The translations under genes and the position numbers were made by a program. A stretch of DNA of 64,000 nucleotides. Source: Omphalotus guepiniiformis (taxonomy: Eukaryota > Basidiomycota > Agaricomycetes > Agaricales > Omphalotaceae). Location: contig JAQOOI010000064.1 of NCBI GenBank assembly GCA_028554645.1, forward strand, positions 62,001 through 126,000, in the 5' to 3' direction. Of this stretch, positions 49,604 to 61,117 are shown piece by piece. Under the pieces are notes generated by a model. It saw only the letters and a list, made by a program, of their open reading frames with translations, did no database searches and was not told where the DNA came from. Numbering within the stretch: position 1 is the stretch's first letter; each line of letters starts with the position of its first letter.

Positions 49604-50123
49604 TCACCCTTCTTCATCCTTCTCTTTTAGCATGTTGTTGAGAATGTCTTGCGTACTCAAAAATCTGAAAAGTTGTATGGAGATGGTAATTAGGAGGGCC
49701 TGTGTAGAACACATTCACATTCAAACGTTCAGGACGAATCCTTCGAAAGAGTAGTGAAGAACGTACAATGGCCAAATTATAGACATAACCACGTCCACCT
49801 GCTTCATTTTCCCCTTGAACAGCGGCTGCGGGAGCATTTTCGTGAAGTGCAACTGGTTGAACCTACAATGTTTGAGATAACTGACATGGAAATTGACAAA
49901 ATGTAAATGAGCGTACTACGAGAGCAGCTGCTGCCATTGGTGGATTCAACGGTGGATTCAACGGTGGATTCACATCGGGAAGGAGTGTATTGTCGTCTTC
50001 ATGATATTGTCTTCGCCTGAATGGATGGTAACGCATGGGTGGTGCCACTTTAGAAGGGCGAGATCGACTGCTTCCATAGTCAGTCAAACCCAGATATTTT
50101 TCAGCTAAAGACACGCACGGCAT
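49604..50123 (-). CDS. Small C-terminally anchored membrane protein, copy B
   Basis: A 115-aa relative of the product at 6308-6792, with the same four exons and three introns. The first exon is again ATGCC and its intron is 51 nt (52 in copy A); treating that intron as coding would put the two copies in different frames, whereas splicing gives MPRSRPSKV here and MPPCRPSKV there. The proline-rich middle is longer because a 12-base unit (encoding NPPL) is repeated three times. The hydrophobic segment (ALLITISIQLFRF) and the following LSTQDILN are the best-conserved part. The acidic tail is KEKDEEG. No signal peptide and no cysteine in this copy. Function unknown; a tail-anchored topology is the simplest guess. 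Confidence 0.75.
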
Positions 50124-52330
50124 TGTCAAAACTATTAATTGCAGGTCAAATTGCAGGGGTCAAGATACTAGATATAACTAGTGAGGAATAGATGATTGAA
50201 AGTTGCAGAAGAAGAGGCGTGTCATTGAAGTGAGAGGTAGCAATCTGGCCGCGGAATTCAGGAAGGGGGTGACAGAACTCAAAAATCCGAGCCCGCGCGT
50301 GCGCGCCACTGCGACAGAATCTATACTACGAACAACCTCCACGCTCAGTCCCGTGGCGTTCTGGCTGCCGTTCTTCCTTTACACTGTCAAAATCTCGCAT
50401 TTCGAAATGTTCCAAGTCATCTAAAGAGACGTCACCAAGAACTTCATGTAGAGCAAGCAACAAGCGTACCTCGTCGAGTGTCGCTCACTCAATCCTTCAT
50501 CAAGCACCGATCCCCTGTCTCGTCACGGAACTGGCTCTCTTTACATCATATCTAGATTGTTATGCGCTGCTCCAAGGGAAGCCAGGTCACAGCAAGGCAA
50601 ATGACTCGCATTGAATGCTATTCTTAATCGCATGGTCGACTCTTCACATCCAAGTGACTCTTGATATACCAGCTTTTCTCTTTTCTGCATGTCTGAATGA
50701 TTTGCACGAAAGCTGATGCAGCGTTCTAGCTTTACCATTCCTCGGAAAGGTCTCTCATTCTTCCTTCCTTCTCTTCACAGGCTAGAGTCGACAACCCCAG
50801 GCCAGTAGGACGAGTCACGAATAGCCCTTGCTCCCAGTGTGGCGCACGTGATTATGATGGCGCGCACTGATGACTCATATCGTAGCCGTTCTTCGATACA
50901 GCTCTTCCAAGAACAATGACGATGAAAAATGCTGTCCAGATGCTACGTGTGTGACCGTGCGTGAGCGCCAGAACGTCAAGAGTGCGCAAGATCACGGTGT
51001 TCCAGTTTGACCAGTCGCAATGTTCGAAGCAATACAGAACACCAGAACGCAGAGTTACTGGTCGCAGACAACCGACAGTATCCAAGAACAAAAGGATGAT
51101 TAAATCAATCGTTCATAATCGATAGTACCAAAAACATACCAGCTTGTGATTATATGCAGCCTTGCTCGCCACAGTGCAATATATGCATATATGCGCCTCC
51201 CTGCACCTGTATCGGATATGGTCCTTCAAAGACCCAAAGGTATCCCAGAACCTCCAGACTGATATTGAGTCAGAGACTCAGGTAGAAGACTAGAAGACGT
51301 GGATTCGAGTCATCCCGAGCTCCTGAATTTTCAAGAGGAGTCATCGTTCGGTCGTGGATCCCTGTGGTTTTCGGTCGCTACGGTGTGCATTTCTAGCTGA
51401 AACGTTTTCGGGGTGTTACAGGAGCATCACGGAGGGGGTTACTGGCTAATACCCTTCCTACATGTTCCTCAATCGTCGAAAGGGTAAGCTCTTGCATTGA
51501 ATTGCGAGGCCAAGGAAAAAGAGATCTAGGAGTGTCCCTAACAACAAGCCATTCCACAGTCTATCTTCCACCAGACAAGCTCCGCAGGTGTGATCAGATA
51601 GGCTTGAGCGTGCTCAAGTCGGTGAACGACAGGCGGCGCAGAATGACGATAAGTGCCAAAGGCACCGACGATACTATGTGAGAGCATAAAGACGAAGAAC
51701 CCATCAGGCCTGGGTCTGTCTGACTACAGTACGCAGATTGCGCACTGGTGTCCAAATAGCTGATGAATGCAGAGCTCAGAGTAATTTTACGACGGAGCGA
51801 TAGACTGGCATCATTGGCGGCATAAAACGCGTCCAGTGTATCGAAGCGATTGGACGCCAACAAAGAAATTGTGGGAAGGAAGGCACCTGGCGGCTCGCCA
51901 GGGCCACCGCTGCCACGCAGCAAAGCGGAAACAAAATCATCACAACGCGCGAGAATTTTCTTTCCCCCTAACTTGATTTATTCTCCTTTTTTTTCCTTGG
52001 GTGTTTCCCCTCATACAGAATGATTGGCTCCCAAAGAGCATGCTACCTGGTCAAAAGACACTCTACTTACAACGATGGATTACCATTATGTACCCTCGAG
52101 GCCAAGCTCAATGACCGGCGAAAAAAATCAACTTCTTTCAGCGACCATGGATCCTGGCTGACGAAGTGTATTCCCGAAGTCGCTCTTATTGCTAAAGGTT
52201 CCAGATGTCAAGACACGTATTTGTGTACCTTTTCATTTGGGTCAGTGCTGTTCGTGTCTGCTGCATATATCTTTTTTCTGCTCATCATGGTGGGTTCGAA
52301 TTCAGATCGGACAGGCTTGAGATGACGGTC
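50124..52330. other. Upstream part of D2 arm B, no intact gene
   Basis: The first 250 bases are the conserved promoter of the small gene (shared CACTAGTTATATCTAGTATC). The rest matches 4140-6050 in reverse and contains only broken, partly hydrophobic frames on the minus strand (50852-51091 and 51594-51923) and a plus-strand frame at 52020-52325. The latter has a rough counterpart on the opposite strand of arm A (4138-4467), but with different frames in places. Confidence 0.4.
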
Positions 52331-54443
52331 ACAAATTAGCGCAATCAAACGTCAGCTTCGGCACTATTCCCTATAATTCATCTTCAGGAGCGAAAATCGG
52401 AGAATCTCTGTTTTCTGTGCGACTACTGCTATACGTGAACGTCTTGAAGAAGCTCATGGGCGTGGCACGATAGGAGCTACAACTGGATTTCAATTATGCT
52501 GAAGAAAGGACATTGTACGAACCCATTCCATTCCGACCGGCTACTCTATGCCACAACATGGCTATACTGGTCGCCCTGGACTCAAATTACTACCCTTCAT
52601 GTTCGGTGACAAGTCGCGCACACTAGCATTACCGGATGATCGCACATATCTGGCGAACATGCGAATATAAGAGCAAGGAAACTCAAACAGGGCAACCGGG
52701 TACAGCTGTAGCGAGCCACCGGTCATCCACTTTGTTAATCTCGTCCTTGTACTGCACAAAAACTGTTCCAGTGCTGTGCACTTTTGTAGCCGACGAAGAG
52801 TGAGAGATTCAGCAGTGGGGGCACCAGAATCGTGCTCAAGGCGAAGTTGTTGTCGTATGGTTCCGTTATAAATTTTTGGGTACATTTAATTCACGAATGA
52901 TTTTGTGCTTTGGACTCGTTTGATTGTTGGATGGAGATTGCGATTAGTGGGAAAGCCTGATATATGCGTACAAGCTGACGGATATACGAACCCGAGTCGC
53001 TGAGCACTGCAATCATTATTGATGCGACCTGTGTTCATTATTTACGGACGCTATGTATACCAGTTCTTCCATCTGCGCCTTTTTAATGGAAAAAGTAGGA
53101 TCACTGGTCCTCTTTGACTCCACTATCGTCGTAGACACTGAATGATAAGGTTGAGTTGCTGTCAAGCCGTACGGCCAATATCAAGCCGAAAGACGATGCT
53201 CTTGTCTTCAAACAGGTATAATATCGAATCTAGTCGTTGACTGTAAGCACTGAAAATCTTCTCGCTGGTCACGTCGACGTCGGCGCCCAGCCTATTCCCA
53301 AGCTGTGAGATATGCTGGATAGAATACCATAATACGCGCTCCGTGTCCCTCGCCTCTACTAGCAATCCCCTTCTGCCGCATCAGTAATCTTCAGCATGCT
53401 GCTGCAATTTAGGCTAGTCAGTTTCCAAATTAGGCAGATGTTGTGGTGCCGCTTTCCTGCCGAAGTAGCGAGTCCTCAATACTTCAGTGGTGAGCAGGAT
53501 GTCGATAATGATCTGAGCATTATATTAAATACGATGTTCACTTTGGTGGAGGCACATCACCACTTGAATTGATTGTGGCCTGGAAAACAATGATTATTGG
53601 GTTAATAGACATCGATGTATAGTTTATACCTGAGTAGAAGAGCCAGTGAATGCCGGCTTTGGATCATGTAATGAGTGAGTGTCTTTCATCCTTTAGGACG
53701 AGATGGCCTAGCTGTACTAAACTTCCTACGACGGCCCAGGGTTTCGATCGTGTCTTGAAGTTGAAAATGGCATCGGACTTCTTGATTAGTAGCTTTCGAA
53801 ATGAGAAATTTCATACGAAATGAATCATTAAAGAGATAGTTCTGCCTGTTAACGATTCTACTCTGATAGATTTCTCGCTGGAGTGAGTCTGAACATTTTT
53901 TCAGCGAGAAAGCGTTCCGGAGCATCGAAAAAAGGTTTTTTGGGGGTAGATTAGCATCGAAGTTGCGTCCCGTTCAATAAACTTCCCCGGAACAACAGAC
54001 CAGGACCAAGGAATCAAGCTTTCGAGATTCATGACTTAGGCTTGTGAGAACTGTCGTCGACCTTGATAATTAGAAGGCTGGGAATCAAGGCGAACAAGCT
54101 CAGTAGTCTGTCTGTGTACGCAACCTGGCCTGGAGGCCACTGACCTGACTCAGAACTGTCCGAAAATCCGGTCTCTTGATTCGTCATTGACCGAATTAGT
54201 CTGATGTGTCGATCCCGGTGTTGTTTCGCGTATATCATGCACCGGAGAGTTCACGAACACTCTGAGTGAGCTTGACGCGACAAACACTGACAGGAAAAAG
54301 AAACAACGCGACTTTTTGTTCACATCGGATGCCCGGCCCGGAGCATTCAGCACCCGTGGGAGTTTCAAGCACAGGACGAAACACCGCACAAATACCAAGT
54401 ACTTGTACCTGAATCTGTCCAGACTCCAAGGTCAGGAAACGCA
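52331..54443. other. Intergenic, no gene seen
   Basis: A minus-strand frame at 53162-53365 (start VEARDTERVLWYSIQHIS) looks more protein-like than its surroundings but has an in-frame stop just upstream and no family that I recognise; it could be a relic. Otherwise nothing is supported. The last 400 bases should include the YND1 promoter. Confidence 0.4.
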
Positions 54444-56782
54444 ATGCCCCCGCCAACAGCGGTCGACTCCTGGTATGCAGGTCGTCACTTCGGTATCGTT
54501 ATCGACGCTGGCTCGTCGGGCTCGAGGCTTCAGATATACAGTTGGAGAGACCCTGTGACTGTAATGTTGGACAAGGGGGATGCCGTCGCGAATACTCTAC
54601 CTAAAGTCGAGAAAGGGACCAAGATTGGAGAAGATTGGGCGTCCAAGGTTGAGCCTGGCACGTTTTTGTCTTATCCTTTTGAAAATCGGACGAAATTGAT
54701 CGCGCTTTCTTTTTCTCTCCCTTTGTTCTTACAGGAATATCGTCTTTTGCGGACGACCCCGAAGGAGTTGCGGGTTATTTGAGGCCATTACTAAACCATG
54801 CAAGAGAGCATATTCCTCCTTCTCTTCATGCAAATACACCCCTTTTTCTTCTGGCCACGGCTGGAATGCGTTTGCTTCCTCCGGAGAAACAGGCTCGCAT
54901 TCTCAAAGAGACATGCCAATTCTTCGTGCACCACTCCCACTTCAAAATTGACGCTCCTTCAGAGACGGGTCCATGTGGCTCTAGTGTCATGATTATCACT
55001 GGAGAGGAGGAGGGGTTGTTCGGGTGGATTGCTGTCAATTACCTCATGGATGGGTTTTTGGGTACCAGCGATACTCGTACGACGTATGGGTTTTTGGACA
55101 TGGGTGGGGCTTCAACGCAGATTGCCTTTGAGCCTAAACAGGCTGATGAAGGAGACACGAAATCGTTGATTGATGTCAGACTGCGATTGTTGGGGGGCGA
55201 GGAGATACATCATAAGGTGTTTGTGACGACGTGGCTAGGTTATGGGACGAACCAAGCGCGCGAAAGATATGTCGGGATGGCTATAAATGAATACGAAGAG
55301 ACGCGCTCGGATGACGCTGATGTTATTCCCGATCCTTGTCTTCCGAAAGGCTTGGAACTAATAGAGACCCCGGTCCACCTTGGCCATGTAGACGAGCACG
55401 CCAAGAAGACACATCACTTACGCGGCACTGGTTCGTTTGAACAGTGCATGCAGAAGACGTCCATGCTCCTGAACAAGAACGCGCCGTGCCCTGATGTCCC
55501 CTGCTTGATGAATGGCGTGCACGTTCCTGCGATCGACTTCTCCGTGTCTCACTTCATTGGTGTATCCGAGTACTGGTTTTCTTCCGAACACGTATTCGGT
55601 CTAGGCGGGGCATATAACTTCGTGCAGTACGAGCGTGCTGCGTCTAGTTTTTGCGCGCAAGACTGGCAGGCCATCGTTCACGATCATGAAGAGTCCGTCA
55701 AGCAACATCGGCTAAGCGGGGATGGCGAAGTCGAAGGCAAGAATGGAGAGATTGTGGAAGTTGGGAAGTGGGGGCCTCAGGTTGAGATTCCTCGGCTGCA
55801 AATGCAATGTTTCAAAGCTGCTTGGATCGCAAATGTGTTACACGAAGGGTTGGAGATGCCCAGAATTGTGGACCCAGGAGGCAATGTCACTGAAGGCAAC
55901 AAAGTTGAGGAGAAGGCTGCGAGTAAAGGGCTGGGTCGACCTACCTTCCAGTCCATGGATACTGTGGGAGACATTGCTATCAGTTGGACGCTGGGAAAGA
56001 TGGTCCTTGAGGCTAGCAAGGAGGTCCCACCTCTGAAGTCTTCTGAGCCTCTCGTTGATCCAACTATTCCGGACGACTTTCCTGTCAAGCCTATTCGCCC
56101 TTTCTTAGATGATTTGGAGAATCGTATCTCTCCACATCTACCATCCTCCTTAACCAGGACCTCCCTTGGATTCTCACCTGTTCTTCTGTTATTCTACACC
56201 ATGCTATTCTTCATACTAGTTCTTGTGACTTACCCACTCCGTCGTTCTATCCGCTCGGTTTTCCTCCGGGCTATCAGAAGCGCCGCAAAGCGTGATTCAG
56301 AGGCCTTTTCCATGGAGGAAGGGAAATTTCTCAGCGGAACAGGTCATGGCTCTCGTCCTCCTTCACCAACAAGATCGAAAAAGTGGTTGCACCCACTTCG
56401 CCGAGTGTTCTCTTCTAATCCGCACCAACTCACTCGTAACACTCGACCTCCTGCACTAGCTATTTCTTCTCTTCATTCAAATTTCACGAATATTACTATT
56501 CAGAATTCTGAGGCAACACCGACGCGTATATCTCCTGTCCGCTCATACTCCCTCCCAGCCGGGATGATGTCCGCAGGTGCAGGTTCACGTAGTCCGTCTC
56601 CTTTGGCCTCCCCAAACGGATTCGGATTTCTAGACGAGACGAACGGTGGCTCTTCGGCGTTTTCGCGCTCGAGAAATGCATCACAGATCAATCTGTCGGC
56701 GAGTATCGCGCCAAGGCCTATGTCGAGAGTCGCGAGTCTGCATTCCCTTGGTGATGGAATGTATCATGATCATGATGAGTAG
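54444..56782 (+). CDS. YND1: Golgi apyrase (nucleoside di/triphosphatase) YND1
   Basis: A GDA1/CD39-family enzyme that hydrolyses nucleoside di- and triphosphates in the Golgi lumen, needed to recycle nucleotides released during glycosylation. It is 753 aa, from two exons. The apyrase conserved regions appear in order: IDAGSSGSRLQIYSW, LATAGMRLLP, ITGEEEGLFGWIAVNYLMDG, FLDMGGASTQIAFEP and, near residue 480, ISWTLGKM. One strong membrane helix (VLLLFYTMLFFILVLV, about residues 545-570) separates the lumenal catalytic part from a Ser-rich cytosolic tail of about 170 residues, as in yeast Ynd1. Its only intron (54658-54734) has a GC donor; no GT donor keeps the reading frame, and removing the GC-AG intron gives an exact multiple of three. 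The ATG chosen is the first one that gives the complete first conserved region. Confidence 0.95.
54658..54734 (+). other. GC-AG intron in YND1
   Basis: The 77-base intron begins GCACGT and ends TTCTTACAG. The flanking exons join as CCT-GGA-ATA within the conserved apyrase protein. Splicing at the nearest GT would shift the frame. One of three GC donors in this window. Confidence 0.85.
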
Positions 56783-57494
56783 GGGGGAACGGTTGTTGGT
56801 TGAGGATGATCTTTATGAGTATCTATTCCTTCGATTATGCGGTGGACGACCGGTCCTGGACGTCTTGTCATGCCTACCATGACGGACTGCGCCACACATC
56901 TTTGCTTCTCGGCCTCCTGAAATAGGTTTCTACTATGCTTTCTGAATGTTCAACGCCCAGCAGGATCCGCGCGCTCTAGCGACGAGGAGGAGGAATCTGA
57001 CACCAGGTTCAATACAAGTACGGCCATTTATTGTGGATCATATGCATGCATTACGGATGGGAATGCCTCTGCGACCCATGATGGACACTGCGTTGCGTGC
57101 ATGGCCATGGGTGTGGACAGGGATCGATGTGCTATGACAGGATTGCTGGGCAGAGTTCTGGCGACGCAGACGGGGAAACGGCCAGAATGGACTAATACCT
57201 TTTGACGTATTTGGATGTTAACTGGGACTAAAGTACTTACTGCTCGACATGCAGCGAAAACGGACGAAAATGAACATTTTACTTAGTGATGATCACGAAC
57301 TTTTAGCTCTTAATTTATACTCAGCTACTTTATAGACTTCACGACGCTCTTGCTAGGCTAATGAAAATTACATAGATGCATTCAGTGCCAGTCTGCAGTT
57401 GAGAAAAAAAAAAAGAGGAATAGTACATGGGAGTAGAGGAACCCCTAAAGTGCCGGCTAGCTACGAAACTAAGCGTGCATGTTTGTACTTTTCC
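56783..57494. other. Intergenic, 3' flanks of two convergent genes
   Basis: Includes the 3' untranslated regions of YND1 and of coiled-coil gene 1. A poly-A run lies at 57404-57412. No gene seen. Confidence 0.5.
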
Positions 57495-58971
57495 TCACGC
57501 TGCATGGCTCTTCCTGCCATCTGCTACAAGTTGAAATGCCGTATCAAGAATCACCTTGGACTTCAGCATGACCGTTGTCTTTTCTTCGCCTTCTGGGATT
57601 TCTTGTTCTACCTTCAATAATCCCATCTCGCACACGAATACCACTTTGCCCCGCTTTTTGGTCGAGGCGCCGTTATTTCTATCTATGTCTGCCTCGTTCG
57701 TCATGAAATTTTCGTTGAAGATTTCATCCGGTTGAGGTAAATATAGTCGGATGTCGCTTGAAGTCACTCCTTCCATTATGGCTGTGTCTAGCCTCGAGAC
57801 ATGCTCAAATATGGCCTTGAATCTGGCCTCGAAGTTCGAGTAGAATGTGGCTTGCATCTCTAGCTTCCACCACCGTGCGAGAGTGAGCAACTGTATCACA
57901 CTGCTCCCCAAAATGTGTACGAAATCGACAGTCTGATAGGCCCCCCGTTTTGTTTGCGCCCTGGTGAGGGACCGCCATGTCCTCGCGACGACTGGGCGAT
58001 CTGTGAATCACAGTAAGTGATACTCGCAAGTTTCGCGATTCGATGTTACTGACCTTTGCGCTGAATTGCAGTATGAATGTCTTTCAATGCTGCGTTGACG
58101 CTTCTATCAGCGTGCCATGGCTGGATAATCCAGTCACAGAACCTCACGATCAAAGCCTGCAACGCATTCTGAACTATCGCAGCGGGGTCTTCGATATGTG
58201 GGTTTTGCAACAATGAGAGCAACTGCCGCCCTTCGAAGGTAGCAAGACCATCCGCCGTTGATTGGGTAGCAGTTTCTTGGATTGGTGCGGAGATGTCTGC
58301 CTTCATCGTGGACTCCGTCGTGTCCGTGATCAAGGCAGCTGCTTGGTAGATTTCTGAATGGAGGGATTCAACGATTGCCACAATTTCCCCTCCAGAGTAT
58401 CCGTCTGCGGTGCTGAGGTATTCCTGAGCACCTTGCAGCTCTTTGGTCCGGGTGCTGAGAAGCTGGCTACTCTGCATGTATCGAGCCTCTTGGGCTTTCT
58501 TCTCTATCTCTGCTTGACGCAGTAAATTTGTCAGCCGCCCGATCTGCTCATCTTTCGCGCGATTATCCTGATGAAATGCTTCCAGCGCCTCTCGCAGGCG
58601 TGCACCTTCTGCCACCTGCTGTTTCATGCGAGAGTCCATCACCTCACGCAGGCGTGCACCTTCTGCCATCTGTTGTTTTATGCTCTCGCATTCCCTCTTT
58701 TTTGTTTCGAGTTCATGTTGCAAGCTGAGAAACTCCCTATTTCTCGATTCTCTGCGTCTCTCTCTGTCATCAAAGTCCACTGTGAGTTGTCGAATTTGAC
58801 ACCAATATACATATCAGACACTGACCTCTCTCTCTCAGTCCTGCTAGTCCTTGACACCTCCTGCCATTCACCTCCCGCTTCATCCGAAGCTCTTTTGGAA
58901 GCTGTTTCGATTCCTGTGGTCGGATTATTGGGAGTATATGCATTTCTCGATGACCACGGTGACCACATCAT
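57495..58971 (-). CDS. Coiled-coil protein family, copy 1
   Basis: I do not recognise this 453-aa protein. Three exons: 58826-58971, 58054-58763 and 57495-58000 (introns of 62 and 53 nt; spliced length an exact multiple of three). The start is MMWSPWSSRNAYTP. A long charged coiled coil follows (about residues 45-160), containing a tandem 18-residue repeat (QQMAEGARLRE ... QQVAEGARLREALE) and then LLRQAEIEKKAQEARY. Next comes a largely helical domain with SLHSEIYQAAALITDT, IEDPAAIVQNALQALIVRFCD and IHTAIQRK. A third part starts VVARTWRSLTRAQTKRGAY and ends in a beta-rich stretch, KKRGKVVFVCEMGLLKVEQE. No signal peptide or membrane helix. The same three-part plan occurs in the two neighbouring genes. 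A role in signalling or as a scaffold would be a guess. Confidence 0.75.
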
Positions 58972-59297
58972 GTTGAGAGCAAGAGAGAGACTCGTGTTAC
59001 CGCAGCACCCATTTCATGGTTTTGAGTTTGACCGGATATCCTTGGAACGTGAAGTGCACATGTGAGGGGCCACTTTCGATCTCAAGCCCGAAGGGCATCA
59101 GGCCAAACTCAAATATAGACTGACATTTCACAATCCTCTTCAATCACCCCTCAATCACCTACCTTGGGTGATCACAATCCGATTCTTCAAAGATTGGCTC
59201 GATTTACGGACTACTAAGCGCATACTTTAAAGAACTAGCTACAAAACTGAGGGTGTCCATACTTCTCCTCACGCTGCAAGGCTCCTGCTACCACAAA
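58972..59297. other. Spacer between coiled-coil genes 1 and 2
   Basis: It holds the promoter of gene 1 and the terminator region of gene 2. No open frame on either strand is independent of the duplication; the plus-strand frame ending near 59065 is the antisense shadow of gene 1. Confidence 0.5.
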
Positions 59298-60761
59298 TCA
59301 AAATGCTGCTGTATCAAGAATCACCTTGGACTTCAACATGACCGTTGTCTTTTCTTCACCTTCCGGGGTTTCTTGTTCTACCTTCAATAATCCCATCTCG
59401 TACACAAATACCACTTTGCCCCGCTTCTTGGTCGAGGCGCCTCCGGCCTCAGAGTCGGAGTGATTTCTATCTGTGTCCTCTGCCTCGTTCGTCATGAAGT
59501 ACTCCTCGAAAAAATCACCCGGTTGAGGTAAATATAGTCGGATGTCGCTTGATGTAACTCCTTCCATTATGGCTATGTCTAGCCTCGAGACATGCTCAAA
59601 TATGGCCTTGAATCTGACCTCGAAGTTTGGGTAGAATGTAGCTTGCATCTCTGGCTTCCACCACCGTGCGAGAGTGAGCAACTGTATCACGCTGCTCCCC
59701 AAAATGTGTACGAAATCGACAGTCTGATAGGCCCCTCGTTTTGTTTGCGCCCTGGTGAGGGACCGCCATGTCCTCGCAACCACTGGGCGATCTGTCGGTC
59801 ACGGTAAGTGTAATCGCTAGTTTCTCGAATCGATGGTACTGACCTTTGCGCTGAATTGCAGTATGAATGCCTATCAATGCTGCGTCGACGCTTCCTTCAA
59901 CGTGCCATCGCTGGATAAAGGTATCACAGAATCTCACAATCAAAGCCTGCAACGCATTCTGAACTACGGCAGCAGGGTCTTCGATATATGGGTTCTGCAA
60001 CAATGAGAGCAACTGCCGACCTGCGACGGTAGCGATGCCATCCGCCATTGATTGGGTAGTAGAGGTCTCCTGGAATGGTGCGCAGATGTCGCCCATCATC
60101 GCGGACTCTGTCGTGTCCGTGATCAAGGCAGCTGCTTGGTAGATTTCTGAATGGAGGGCTTCGACGATTCCTACAATCTCCCCAGAGTTCAAATCCGCGA
60201 TGCTGAGATAATCCTGAGCACCTTGCAGCTCTTTGGTCCGGGTGCTGAGAAGCTGGCGACTCTGCATATCTCGAGCCTCTTGGGCTTTCGTCTCCATCTC
60301 TGCTTGACGCAGTAGAATTGTCAGCCGCCGGATCTGCTCGTCTTTCGCGTGATTATCTTGATGAGATACTTCCAGCGCCTCTCGCAAGCGTGCACCTTCT
60401 GCCACCTGTTCTTTCATGCGAGAGTCCAGCGCCTCTCGCAGGCATGCGCCTTGTGCCACATGTTCCTTCATGCTCTCGCATTCCCTCTTTCTTATTTCGA
60501 GTTCCTGTTGCAAGCTGAGAAACTCCTTCTTCAATTCTATGTAGCGTCGTTCTCTGTCATCAAACTCCGCTGTGAGTTGTCGAATTTGACACCAATATGC
60601 ATATCAGACACTGACCTCTCTCTCTCAATCCTGCTAGTCCTTGACACCTCCTGCCATTCACCTCCCGCTTCATCCAAGATTGTTTTGGAGTCTGTTTCGA
60701 TTCCTGTGGTCGGAGTATTGGGAGTATATGCATTTCTCGAAGGCCACGGTGACCACACCAT
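59298..60761 (-). CDS. Coiled-coil protein family, copy 2
   Basis: A 449-aa tandem paralog of the preceding gene with the same exon plan (introns of 62 and 52 nt; spliced length an exact multiple of three). It starts MVWSPWPSRNAYTPN. The coiled-coil repeat is present in altered form (EHVAQGACLREALDSRM, EQVAEGARLREALE). The helical and beta-rich parts are nearly identical to copy 1. Differences are a short insertion (SDSEAGG) before KKRGKVVFV, many substitutions in the middle, and a different C-terminus: copy 2 stops soon after KSKVILDTA, whereas copy 1 runs about ten residues further because of a local frame change. No lesion is visible, so both copies may be expressed. Confidence 0.75.
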
Positions 60762-61117
60762 GTTGAGAGCAAGAGAAAGACTCGTGTTACCGCAGCACCC
60801 ATTTCATGGTTTTGAGTTTGACCGGATACTTAAAACGTGAAGTGCACATGTGAGGGGTGTCGCCTTTGTTCTCGAGCCTCGAGGATAGTGTCATTAGGCC
60901 AAACTCAAGTTCTAGATAATTGCATACTTAATTAGATACGATGATCATCAAGTACAATCATCGGTTTTGCGCTCGTTGTAGTACTTACATGCGAAGGATA
61001 GTCCAAGCATGCCATAGTATGTACCTTCATTCTCGCGTGCTTTACATTCCCACGGGCGCATAACCGTCTGCCTATCCTAACATCTCCACCTTCACCTTCA
61101 ACGACCTCCAATATCAT
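60762..61117. other. Spacer between coiled-coil genes 2 and 3
   Basis: Promoter of gene 2 and 3' flank of gene 3. A minus-strand frame at 60932-61117 begins right after the stop of gene 3 and has no features of its own. Confidence 0.5.

Larger units (their letters stand above)
45780..52330 (-). repeat. Inverted segmental duplication D2, arm B
   Basis: Partner of 4140-7800 in reverse orientation. The match has two parts: 49280-52330 (non-coding stretch plus the small membrane-protein gene) and about 45830-46500 (5' half of the lysidine synthase gene). Between them sits the MFS transporter gene with its promoter, absent from arm A. Boundaries are approximate. Confidence 0.8.
57480..60850. repeat. 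Tandem direct duplication of a coiled-coil gene
   Basis: Two copies of a unit of about 1.6 kb, 57480-59060 and 59270-60850, offset by about 1.79-1.80 kb. Similarity is high in exons, both introns and the 5' flank: the string TTTGAGTTTGACCGGATA occurs near 59022 and 60812, and CCGCAGCACCCATTTCATGG in both. This is the most recent duplication in the window, judging by eye. Confidence 0.9.

Noticed and set aside
59596..60534. Uninterrupted 312-codon minus-strand frame
   Set aside because: It reads through the second intron of coiled-coil gene 2 in the wrong frame; splicing that intron gives the VVARTWRSL continuation shared with copies 1 and 3.
58571..60840. Plus-strand frames of 164 and 163 codons at 58571-59065 and 60349-60840 that resemble each other
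   Set aside because: They are antisense shadows of exon 1 and the coiled-coil exon of the two duplicated minus-strand genes; the resemblance comes from the duplication.
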